The notes beneath the pieces were generated by a model. That model did no database searches. It was not told the origin of the DNA and saw only the letters and a program-made list of their open reading frames with translations. From the NCBI GenBank assembly GCA_947385505.1, contig CANDLP010000023.1, positions 1 through 13,234 on the forward strand: a stretch of 13,234 nucleotides of DNA, in the 5' to 3' direction. The position numbers and the translations under genes were made by a program. This document shows, one piece after another, positions 7,616 through 13,234 of this stretch. Each line of letters opens with the position of its first letter. Within the stretch, counting starts at the first letter, position 1. Source of the stretch: an uncultured Clostridia bacterium (GTDB lineage: Bacteria; Bacillota; Clostridia; Oscillospirales; Ruminococcaceae).

Positions 7616-8548
7616 TTATTCAAAGGCAACATCGGCGCCTATTCCCTTATAATCTTCAAGAAGCGTGTTTATAAGCTCTTTTATTCTCGACGACGGTCTT
7701 TCAAAGAAAATATTGTCTATATATATTATTTTATAATTTATTGCCGCGTCAAGCTGTGACAGTATTTCATCGTTCATAAGCGTATCTCTTGTATATTTGC
7801 TGTTCAGCAGGATCACGTCGGGCTGCTCTTCCAAAAGCAAAGCCTTGTCATAGGTATATCCGCTTCCGTCTTTTGCGAGATTTGTGCCGAAACAGGACAA
7901 GATCGCGCTTTCAAAGGTATTTCCCCCAGCTACGGTTACGTTTTCGGTAACATAAATAAATTTTCCTATATTTACGGCTTCAGCATTGCCTAAAAGCTTT
8001 GATATTCCCGAATACGCTTCCTCGCCTTTTTCGGTTCCAGTAAAAAGGCCTTCATATATAAGTCCGACGGCAATATATATTGAAGAAAAGCCTTTCAGCG
8101 TGGTGGGCGCGGGGATCAGCACGGTGGTGATGCCTGCCTGTTCCATGGTGAAAATGTCCTTTGAGGCAAGGGGGGTTGAGGTTATTACAAGTTCCGGCAT
8201 AAGATCGGTTATTGCGTTTATATCGGGATTGGCGGCGGAGCCTACGTCTTTTGCGGCGAGAACGTCTTCGGGATAGTCGCAGTAGCCGCTTCTGCCTATT
8301 ATCGTTTCTCCGAAGCCCATTTCAAAAATTATTTCCGCAACGGCGGGAGAAAGACACACAACCTTTTCGGGGCTTGACTTTATTTCCGTTTTATTTATGA
8401 ACAGCGGGTAAGGCGTGGGTTCGGCTTCCGTGGTGGTCTCCTCTGTTTCCACAGGCGGTTCCTCGGTCTCTTTTTCACATCCGGTCAATGCCGTTATAAG
8501 TATTAAACAGCTAAGCAGGACGGCAATCGGCTTTTTAAAATCTATCAT
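7616..8548 (-). CDS. Lipoprotein solute-binding protein, cobalamin/Fe-siderophore class
   Basis: A 310-residue exported lipoprotein. The signal peptide has a basic start (MIDFKK), a hydrophobic core (8-21) and the lipobox LTGC (21-24) with Cys24 as lipidation site. A Glu/Thr/Pro-rich tether follows (25-46). The mature domain is of the BtuF/FhuD type (class III binding protein): VVCLSPAVAEIIFEMGFGE (63-81), GRSGYCDYPEDV (about 85-96), PELVITSTPLASKD, then the long inter-lobe helix and a C-terminal lobe with EEQPDVILLNS. Such proteins sit on the outer membrane face and hand cobalamin, haem or ferric chelates to an ABC importer. No permease or ATPase gene lies next to it, so its ligand cannot be read from context. 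AAAGGA is 5-6 nt before the ATG; the gene begins 63 bp after the DUF815 gene. Family is strong, ligand unknown. Confidence 0.92.
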   Translation of the reverse strand: MIDFKKPIAVLLSCLILITALTGCEKETEEPPVETEETTTEAEPTPYPLFINKTEIKSSPEKVVCLSPAVAEIIFEMGFGETIIGRSGYCDYPEDVLAAKDVGSAANPDINAITDLMPELVITSTPLASKDIFTMEQAGITTVLIPAPTTLKGFSSIYIAVGLIYEGLFTGTEKGEEAYSGISKLLGNAEAVNIGKFIYVTENVTVAGGNTFESAILSCFGTNLAKDGSGYTYDKALLLEEQPDVILLNSKYTRDTLMNDEILSQLDAAINYKIIYIDNIFFERPSSRIKELINTLLEDYKGIGADVAFE

Positions 8549-8564
8549 TGTTATCCTTTCAAAG

Positions 8565-8600
8565 TTTTGACCTTATTGACATTATTGGTATTATTATATG
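8565..8600. repeat. Four imperfect 9-bp tandem units upstream of binding-protein gene
   Basis: On the plus strand the units read ttttgacct, tattgacat, tattggtat and tattatatg. They fill most of the 63-bp gap before the binding-protein gene. On the minus strand the last unit contains TATAAT (8593-8598), a possible -10 element, but no good -35 is seen 16-18 bp upstream. The repeats may be regulator sites or simply low-complexity AT sequence. Confidence 0.35.
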
Positions 8601-8611
8601 AGAAAGCGTTC

Positions 8612-9793
8612 TTAATACATTTCCATTCCCATTGAAATTCTTCCTTCAAGAATATCCACATACTGTTTTGCGATACGCGGCGAACGTCCCCCGCGTTTTA
8701 GCGCAAAGCGTTCGAGTCCCGCTTCAAAGGTTTCATTGTCGGTTTTTAGTCCTCTGTCGCCGGCAATTTTTTTCGCTATATCTATAAATTGTTCCTTATT
8801 TGGTGCGGAAAAAGTGACAAACAGCCCGAACCGTTCGGATAACGACATATTATCATCTACCGCGTCGCTTTTTTGAATATAGTTTTCCGCTCTGTTGGCG
8901 GCGGTTTCTTTTATGATATGACGGCGATTGGTTGTAGCGTAGATCAGAACATTATCTGGCTTTGCAAAGAGGGAACCTTCCAGAGCCTGTTTAAGCACAA
9001 AAAAACCATCGTCATCTTCGGAAAATGAAAGATCGTCAATAAATATAATAAAAAATAACGGGATCGAGGATAATTTTTCATACAGGTCAAAAATTGCGGA
9101 AACCTGTGTTTTGTCAAGCTTTATCATTCTCAGGGAAGGGAACTCGTTCAGCAAAGCTTTTACCGTGCTGGACTTCCCTGTGCCCCTGTCGCCGTAAAGC
9201 AGCGCGCTGCACGCGGGCTTTCCGTGTACAAAACACAGAGTGTTGTCAACAAGTTGTTTTCTTTGGACTTCATATCTCTTAAGATCGGAAAGCTTTATCG
9301 GGTCGGGGGTTTCTACAGGAACAAGGACTTTTTTTGATTCGTTATAGCTGAAAGCTTTGTACTGGGCAAAAATTCCGCAGCCGCTTTTTTTGCAGCGATC
9401 TATGAAATATTCAGCCGTATATTTGAAATCGCCCTTTTCATATTCCGGAAGTTCCGAAAGATCCCTGCCCAGCGCTTCCGACATATATTTTTTTATATCC
9501 GACGCCGACAAAGCGCAAATTTCTCTTATCCTTTTTATATCGTAGTTTATTGTCGCCAAAATCAGGGGATTTTTTGTTTTCAGGTACTTTTCCGTCAACG
9601 GCTGTTCGGAATATATCAAGGTATCGTGAACAAAATCGGATAAGCTTTTTCCTTTAAGCAGCAGATCGGAGCAAAGCCTTGTATAAGCGTTCAAAGAATT
9701 TTTTCCTCCCGCCGCTATACGGCGGTAAGCCGCAAGAAATTCACTTTTGTTAATATTAAACGCAAAAAAATCTTCCGCTGATGGCAATTTCAT
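8612..9793 (-). CDS. DUF815-family AAA+ ATPase
   Basis: A 393-residue protein. The first 150 residues are helical and not recognised beyond resembling the N-terminal part of clostridial DUF815 proteins. The ATPase half carries Walker A GDRGTGKS (201-208), Walker B FIIFIDDLSF (248-257), the sensor-type segment ATTNRRHI (286-293) and SLSERFGL (317-324), whose arginine could act as a finger. This pattern is the DUF815 (PF05673) signature. The function of the family is not established, and no DNA-binding or protease domain is visible. No membrane segment or signal peptide is seen, so it is probably cytosolic. AAAGGA is about 10 nt before the ATG; it starts 30 bp after dusB and probably shares its transcript. 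Confidence 0.93.
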   Translation of the reverse strand: MKLPSAEDFFAFNINKSEFLAAYRRIAAGGKNSLNAYTRLCSDLLLKGKSLSDFVHDTLIYSEQPLTEKYLKTKNPLILATINYDIKRIREICALSASDIKKYMSEALGRDLSELPEYEKGDFKYTAEYFIDRCKKSGCGIFAQYKAFSYNESKKVLVPVETPDPIKLSDLKRYEVQRKQLVDNTLCFVHGKPACSALLYGDRGTGKSSTVKALLNEFPSLRMIKLDKTQVSAIFDLYEKLSSIPLFFIIFIDDLSFSEDDDGFFVLKQALEGSLFAKPDNVLIYATTNRRHIIKETAANRAENYIQKSDAVDDNMSLSERFGLFVTFSAPNKEQFIDIAKKIAGDRGLKTDNETFEAGLERFALKRGGRSPRIAKQYVDILEGRISMGMEMY

Positions 9794-9823
9794 TTTACCG
9801 TTGTCCTTTCGCAGCTGTATTCC

Positions 9824-10801
9824 TTACAGTGGGTTGTCATTCAGAACCTCTTCTTTAAGCCTGTAATAATCTTCAAGGGTGCACAGTGTTCCGCACTTAT
9901 TTCTATACCGCGCCGCATTGTTTATCCCTTTAAGGTACCATATGGCGTGTTTTCTCGCTTCCCGCATGCCGGAGAGCTCTCCTTTAAGGGAAACGATAAG
10001 TTGAATGTGTTCAGACAGTATTTCAAGCTTTTCTTCAAGGCTTTTGTCGGGCAAAATCTTTCCGGTTTCAAAATAATGCTCTATTTCTTCAAAGATCCAA
10101 GGTCTGCCGTAGCTGCCACGACCTATCATAACAAGGTCGCAGCCTGTTTCTTTGTACATTTTTTCACAGCTAAGCGGATCGGTCACGTCTCCGTTGCCTA
10201 TTACGGGTATTTCCACGGATTCTTTTACTTTTGCGACAGATTCCCAATCGGCTTTTCCCGAATACATCTGAGATTTTGTGCGCCCGTGCACCGCGATTGC
10301 CGCTGCTCCGCTGTCCTCTGCGATTTTTGCCGCTTCCGCGGCGTTTTTGTTGCTTCCGTCCCAGCCTAAGCGTATTTTTACCGTTACGGGAATATCGGTT
10401 GCCGATTTTACCGCTTTTATCAGTTCGCCGATCAGATTGGGATTTTTCATAAGCGCGGAACCCGCTCCTGTGCTTACTACCTTCGGTACGGGACAACCGC
10501 AGTTTATGTCGATAAGATCGGGCTTATACCCTTCGGCTATTTTCGCGGCTTTTGAAAAGAACTCAGGCTCGCTGCCAAAAAGCTGTACCGCCATTGGCCT
10601 TTCCTTTTCGGTAACTTCCAACAGGGCGGCGCTTTTTCTGTCGGTGTAGCATAAACCCTTGCAGCTTGCCATTTCTCCGCATACCAAAGCCGCGCCGTAT
10701 TTTTTTGCCATATATCTGTAAGCGGTGTCTGCCATTCCCGCCATGGGAGCAAGAGAAGCGGTCTTTTTTATTTTTACGTTTCCGATTTTAATATAATTCA
10801 T
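9824..10801 (-). CDS. dusB: tRNA-dihydrouridine synthase
   Basis: A 325-residue flavoenzyme that reduces specific uridines in tRNA to dihydrouridine with FMN and NADPH. The N-terminus has LAPMAGMADTAYR (18-29). The catalytic loop is DINCGCPVPKVV (98-109), with the active cysteine in the NxGCP pattern (Cys103). GSALMKNP (114-121), VTVKIRLGW, AVHGRTKSQMYSGKADW and NGDVTDP follow in the expected order, then MIGRGSYGRPWIF in the FMN phosphate region. Length and motifs fit DusB-type enzymes, the usual single Dus of Firmicutes. Its ATG shares one base with the typA stop (TAATG) and lacks a clear Shine-Dalgarno sequence, which points to translational coupling with typA. Confidence 0.96.
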   Translation of the reverse strand: MNYIKIGNVKIKKTASLAPMAGMADTAYRYMAKKYGAALVCGEMASCKGLCYTDRKSAALLEVTEKERPMAVQLFGSEPEFFSKAAKIAEGYKPDLIDINCGCPVPKVVSTGAGSALMKNPNLIGELIKAVKSATDIPVTVKIRLGWDGSNKNAAEAAKIAEDSGAAAIAVHGRTKSQMYSGKADWESVAKVKESVEIPVIGNGDVTDPLSCEKMYKETGCDLVMIGRGSYGRPWIFEEIEHYFETGKILPDKSLEEKLEILSEHIQLIVSLKGELSGMREARKHAIWYLKGINNAARYRNKCGTLCTLEDYYRLKEEVLNDNPL

Positions 10802-12627
10802 TATTTGTTTTTATGCTTCGCCTGATCCTTTGCGCGAAGCTCGTTGTTTAAAATTCGCTTTCTTATTCTTATGCTGTTGGGAGTAACTTCCACAAGCTCG
10901 TCTTCCCCGATAAACTCAAGACTTTCTTCAAGACTCATGCGTTTGTAGGGTATAAGGCGAAGGGCTTCGTCGCTTCCGCTGGCTCTTGTGTTGGTAAGAT
11001 GTTTTTTCTTGCACACATTGATGTTTATATCTCCGGCTTTTGGGGAAACGCCTACCACCATTCCTTCATATACTTCGGTTCCCGCGTCGATAAACATCTG
11101 TCCTCTGTCCTGAACGTTAAAGATTCCGTAAGCGGAGGCGGCGCCTGTCTCAAAGGCTACGAGGGATCCGGTGGTGCGGGTGGGGATATCGCCCATATAC
11201 GGCTGATATCCGTCAAAAACGGTATTCATTACCCCTTCGCCTTTTGTGTCGGTAAGAAACTCGCTTTTATATCCGAAAAGTCCTCTTTCGGGAATGATAA
11301 ATTCTATGCGGGTACGGCTTCCTATGGGGTTCATTGAAACCATTTCAGCCTTACGTATACCCATTTTGCTCATAACGGCGCCTACTGATTCGGAAGGTAC
11401 GTCTATAACAAGTCTTTCCATAGGCTCGCACTTTACTCCGTCAATTTCTTTGTACAGTACGCGGGGTGTGCTTACCGCCAGCTCATAGCCTTCTCTTCTC
11501 ATGGTTTCTATCAGAATTGAGAGGTGCATTTCACCTCTGCCCGCTACGTCAAAGCTGTCAGTGGTGTCGCTGTCCTTTACTCTTAAGGAAACGTCTTTCA
11601 ACAGCTCACGGTTAAGTCTTTCGCGTATTTGTCTGGAAGTGACGAATTTTCCTTCCTTTCCCGCGAAAGGACTGTCATTTACCGAGAAGGTCATTTCAAC
11701 GGTGGGTTCGGATATCTTTACGAAGGGGAGCGGTTCGGGATTCCCGACGCTGCAAACAGTTTCGCCTATGGTGATGTTTTCTATGCCGCTGAATGCCACT
11801 ATATCGCCTACGGTAGCTTCTTCAACGGCTTTTTTTCCGAGACCGTCGAACTGATACAGGCTCACTATTTTGGATTTATAGGGAGCGGTTCTGTTATGAT
11901 GATCGCAGACCATGACCTCCTGATTTACCCTGATCTTTCCTCTTTCAACGCGGCCCACAGCGATTCTTCCCACATAGTCGTTGTAATCTATGGAGGATAC
12001 CAGAACCTGTAAGTCTCCGTTTTCATCGCCTTCGGGAGCGGGTATATGCTCCACTATCTTATCAAAAAGCGGTACGAAATCGTTTCCCATATCGTCCGGA
12101 TTAAAAGAGGAGCATCCCATTCTTCCCGAACAGAATACAACAGGGCTGTCCAGTTGTTCTTCGGTGGCGTCCAGATCCAGCAAAAGCTCCAGCACCTCGT
12201 TGACCACCTCTTTATTTCGCGCGTCTGGGCGGTCGGTTTTGTTTACCACCACTATGATTTTATGACCGAGCTCCAGCGCCTTCTGGAGCACAAAGCGTGT
12301 TTGCGGCATTGTACCTTCAAAGCTGTCCACAAGCAGCAGTACGCCGTTGACCATTTTCAGTATACGTTCCACTTCGCCCGAAAAGTCCGCGTGCCCCGGA
12401 GTGTCCACTATGTTTATCTTAACGTCTTTATAGTATACGGATGTGTTTTTGGCCAATATGGTGATGCCTCTTTCACGTTCCAGGTCGTTGCTGTCCATTA
12501 CTCTTTCGACGGTTGCCTGATTTTCCCGATATATACCGCCCTGTTTGAGCATTTCGTCCACCAATGTGGTTTTGCCGTGGTCTACGTGGGCTATTATTGC
12601 AATATTTCTTAAATCTTCTCTTACCAA
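10801..12627 (-). CDS. typA: Ribosome-associated GTPase TypA/BipA
   Basis: A 608-residue translational GTPase, normal length for TypA. It acts on the 70S/50S ribosome in assembly and stress adaptation. GTPase motifs: G1 AHVDHGKT (13-20), G2 RGIT (53-56), G3 DTPGH (75-79), G4 NKTD (129-132); the G5 region reads FCSGRMG (165-171), a little unlike the common YASAxxG. Domain II and EF-G-like domains III and V follow ([15 protein letters not shown] is typical), then the TypA-specific C-terminus with [19 protein letters not shown]. The start is TTG (12625-12627): it gives the canonical [15 protein letters not shown]-terminus, has GAGG 8 nt upstream, and an in-frame stop lies further upstream with no ATG in between. 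It leads the typA-dusB-DUF815-binding protein cluster. Confidence 0.97.
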   Translation of the reverse strand: MVREDLRNIAIIAHVDHGKTTLVDEMLKQGGIYRENQATVERVMDSNDLERERGITILAKNTSVYYKDVKINIVDTPGHADFSGEVERILKMVNGVLLLVDSFEGTMPQTRFVLQKALELGHKIIVVVNKTDRPDARNKEVVNEVLELLLDLDATEEQLDSPVVFCSGRMGCSSFNPDDMGNDFVPLFDKIVEHIPAPEGDENGDLQVLVSSIDYNDYVGRIAVGRVERGKIRVNQEVMVCDHHNRTAPYKSKIVSLYQFDGLGKKAVEEATVGDIVAFSGIENITIGETVCSVGNPEPLPFVKISEPTVEMTFSVNDSPFAGKEGKFVTSRQIRERLNRELLKDVSLRVKDSDTTDSFDVAGRGEMHLSILIETMRREGYELAVSTPRVLYKEIDGVKCEPMERLVIDVPSESVGAVMSKMGIRKAEMVSMNPIGSRTRIEFIIPERGLFGYKSEFLTDTKGEGVMNTVFDGYQPYMGDIPTRTTGSLVAFETGAASAYGIFNVQDRGQMFIDAGTEVYEGMVVGVSPKAGDININVCKKKHLTNTRASGSDEALRLIPYKRMSLEESLEFIGEDELVEVTPNSIRIRKRILNNELRAKDQAKHKNK

Positions 12628-12679
12628 GGGATTTTCCTCTTTTCTTTTTTTCTGTTATGTTTTCAATTATAAATATTAT

Positions 12680-12711
12680 AGGACAAAGTATGATTGCCTA
12701 AAATTTGTCCT
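12680..12711 (-). other. Inverted repeat at predicted 5' end of typA mRNA
   Basis: Arms AGGACAAA and TTTGTCCT (8 bp, perfect; 12704-12711 and 12680-12687) enclose a 16-nt interval. The arm nearest the promoter begins close to the transcription start predicted from the typA promoter, so the mRNA would open with this stem-loop. It could stabilise the transcript, or the DNA could serve as an operator. Two further TATAAT-like words (12675-12680 and 12666-12671) lie just downstream but lack good -35 partners. Confidence 0.5.
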
Positions 12712-12717
12712 TATACC

Positions 12718-12746
12718 ATCATATATTATACTCCTTTTTTTGACAA
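12718..12746 (-). promoter_or_regulatory. Sigma-A-type promoter for typA
   Basis: On the minus strand, TTGTCA (12741-12746) and TATGAT (12718-12723) are separated by 17 bp, each matching consensus at five of six bases. The predicted start is near 12711, giving a leader of about 84 nt. An A-rich spacer contains another TATAAT (12725-12730), which has no matching -35. Confidence 0.65.
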
Positions 12747-12806
12747 TTAGATAGGTACTTTTTCAATAATCTTGTTTTTTCCTTTGGATAAGTAATTGGA
12801 AAAATT

Positions 12807-12829
12807 GCACAATAACCGTATAATTGTGC
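12807..12829 (-). terminator. Weak second hairpin, possible back-up terminator
   Basis: GCACAAT and ATTGTGC form a perfect 7-bp stem around a 9-nt loop. On the minus strand it is followed by AATTTTT. It lies about 20 bp past the strong terminator of the small cysteine-rich gene, so it may catch read-through before the typA promoter. The stem is AT-rich and the T-run starts two bases late, so this is tentative. Confidence 0.35.
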
Positions 12830-12843
12830 CTGTCCTTTGCATA

Positions 12844-12875
12844 TAAATAAAAACGGCGGGAAAACCCGCCGTTTT
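12844..12875 (-). terminator. Intrinsic terminator of the cysteine-rich gene
   Basis: An 11-bp perfect stem (AAAACGGCGGG / CCCGCCGTTTT; 12850-12875) with a 4-nt TTTT loop is followed on the minus strand by a T-rich tail (TTTTTATTT). It begins 11 bp after the stop codon of the 58-residue gene. On the plus strand the right arm ends in only four T, so it could act weakly in that direction as well. Confidence 0.93.
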
Positions 12876-12886
12876 CAGAGTTACGA

Positions 12887-13063
12887 TCAGCAGCCGCATC
12901 CACAATCGTTGTTGCCGCATCCGCAGTCGTTATTTCTGCATCCGCAGCCGTTGTTGCCGCAGCCACAGCCGTTGTTAGCGAAAGTATTTCCGCAGCCGCC
13001 GCAGCCACCGCAGGTGAAGAGAAGAATAAGGATTATGATCCAGCAGCAGTTGTTACCAAACAT
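12887..13063 (-). CDS. Small Cys/Gly/Asn-rich repeat protein (58 aa, 'chorion-like' high-cysteine type)
   Basis: A 58-residue protein. It starts MFGNNCCWIIILILLFTCGG, with a short hydrophobic core (8-16) between cysteines. The rest is made of Cys, Gly and Asn: GGCGGCGNTFA (19-29) and then four seven-residue units of the form NN(G/D)CGC(G/R) (30-57) and a final Cys. In all it has 14 Cys, 15 Gly and 11 Asn. A perfect AAGGAGG lies 8 nt before the ATG and an intrinsic terminator follows the stop, so the frame is convincing although short. It resembles small clostridial proteins often labelled high-cysteine chorion-class HCB protein 13, and by layout the YjcZ-type sporulation mini-proteins. Function is unknown: membrane-associated, metal-binding or spore-layer roles are all guesses. 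It stands as its own transcription unit. Confidence 0.85.
   Translation of the reverse strand: MFGNNCCWIIILILLFTCGGCGGCGNTFANNGCGCGNNGCGCRNNDCGCGNNDCGCGC
12893..12976 (-). repeat. Four tandem 21-bp coding repeats
   Basis: Codons 30-57 of the cysteine-rich gene consist of four adjacent 21-nt units, each beginning AACAAC or AATAAC and continuing with (G/D) Cys Gly Cys (Gly/Arg). The units differ mostly at third codon positions and at three amino-acid changes (Gly to Asp twice, Gly to Arg once), which fits duplication followed by selection on the protein. Confidence 0.9.
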
Positions 13064-13096
13064 ATTGGTTTCCTCCTTGTGTTGTTTAAATTGTTT

Positions 13097-13108
13097 TGAA
13101 ACGTTTCA
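13097..13108. promoter_or_regulatory. 12-bp perfect palindrome, operator-like
   Basis: TGAAACGTTTCA is a perfect palindrome with a central CG, the style of LacI-family operators. It lies just downstream of the predicted -10, across the expected transcription start of the cysteine-rich gene, where a bound repressor would block initiation. It is two bases shorter than a CcpA cre box. A looser relative, GGAACATGTTTC, lies at 13164-13175 upstream of the -35. Confidence 0.45.
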
Positions 13109-13114
13109 TACTAC

Positions 13115-13143
13115 AATATATGCCTTAGCGGTTTTTGTGTTAC
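13115..13143 (-). promoter_or_regulatory. Possible promoter of the cysteine-rich gene
   Basis: Minus-strand GTAACA (13138-13143) and TATATT (13115-13120) are 17 bp apart, matching the vegetative consensus at four and five of six bases. The predicted start is near 13108, giving a leader of about 45 nt. No convincing sporulation sigma E, G or K pattern was seen, although the AT-rich context makes this uncertain. Confidence 0.45.
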
Positions 13144-13173
13144 AAATTTAAAAAAGAAAAATAGGAACATGTT

Positions 13174-13233
13174 TCAATAGGATAGGCGCGCGTCTTTTCG
13201 GTGAAATTTTCCGCACTCAGCGTCAAAACCCTT
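13174..13233 (-). CDS. Possible C-terminal end of an upstream gene
   Basis: One minus-strand frame is open from the window edge for 19 codons and ends in TGA, reading KGFDAECGKFHRKDARLSY. Its GC content is clearly higher than that of the AT-rich stretch that follows, which suggests coding sequence. It is too short to assign to a family, and no terminator is visible after it. Another minus-strand frame is also open here, and a GTG at 13201 opens a plus-strand frame, so this call is weak. Confidence 0.25.
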   Translation of the reverse strand, partial: KGFDAECGKFHRKDARLSY

Positions 13234-13234
13234 G

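Noticed and set aside
10170..10496. Arg/Ser-rich 108-residue minus-strand frame
   Set aside because: Out-of-frame reading of dusB on the same strand; its composition is that of a shadow frame.
12046..12612. 188-residue plus-strand open frame
   Set aside because: It lies wholly antisense to typA, whose protein motifs are unambiguous; no ribosome site and no family resemblance.
12893..12976. CRISPR-like array
   Set aside because: The 21-bp units are adjacent with no spacers and are in-frame coding repeats.
12763..13008. Alanine/threonine-rich 81-residue minus-strand frame
   Set aside because: It is the cysteine-rich repeat gene read in another frame, starting inside it and running through its terminator; no ribosome site.
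13097..13108. CcpA catabolite-repression (cre) site
   Set aside because: The palindrome is 12 bp, whereas cre boxes fit a 14-position pattern with different half-site spacing; kept only as a generic LacI-type operator candidate.
13110..13143. Sporulation sigma E or sigma K promoter for the cysteine-rich gene
   Set aside because: CATATATT resembles a -10 of these factors, but no matching -35 was found at the right distance, so a spore role is not supported by the promoter.
12837..13151. Plus-strand frame rich in Pro-Gln-Leu repeats
   Set aside because: Antisense of the 21-bp repeats; it crosses the terminator and the promoter of the cysteine-rich gene, and its low-complexity look comes from the repeats.

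Overview
The window looks like chromosomal core DNA from an anaerobic Firmicute, most likely a clostridium of the Ruminococcaceae/Oscillospiraceae kind. This is inferred from moderate GC, strong AAGGAGG-type ribosome sites, TTGACA/TATAAT-type promoters, and families typical of Clostridia: a Toprim protein with a DUF4093-like tail, a DUF815 ATPase, a 'chorion-like' high-cysteine mini-protein and a Gram-positive type MBOAT acetyltransferase. I cannot name the species. Every convincing gene lies on the minus strand, so transcription runs from high to low coordinates.

Right end (about 12850-13234): a probable C-terminal scrap of an upstream gene, then a short transcription unit. That unit has a putative promoter with a 12-bp palindrome at the expected start point, a perfect AAGGAGG ribosome site, a 58-residue Cys/Gly/Asn-rich protein built on four 21-bp tandem repeats, and a strong intrinsic terminator.

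Middle (7616-12746): a promoter and a 5' stem-loop lead into typA (ribosome-associated GTPase, TTG start). Then come dusB (tRNA dihydrouridine synthase, overlapping the typA stop by one base), a DUF815 AAA+ ATPase, and a lipoprotein solute-binding protein of the cobalamin/ferric-siderophore class that has no transporter partners nearby.

Left (1-7590): a near-consensus promoter drives alaS. It is followed at short spacing by a HIT-family hydrolase, a ComEC-type DNA channel protein whose C-terminal metallo-beta-lactamase-like part has no metal-binding motif, holA (DNA polymerase III delta), a Toprim/RNase M5-like protein, and the N-terminal 223 residues of an AlgI/MBOAT O-acyltransferase cut by the window edge. 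Gaps of 8 to 53 bp suggest one operon mixing translation, replication, DNA uptake and cell-envelope modification.

Most of the window is ordinary housekeeping sequence. The least ordinary items are the cysteine-repeat mini-protein with its palindromic control region, the motif-less ComEC C-terminus, the 5' stem-loop of typA, and the solitary binding protein. No CRISPR array, insertion sequence, phage gene, tRNA or rRNA was seen.
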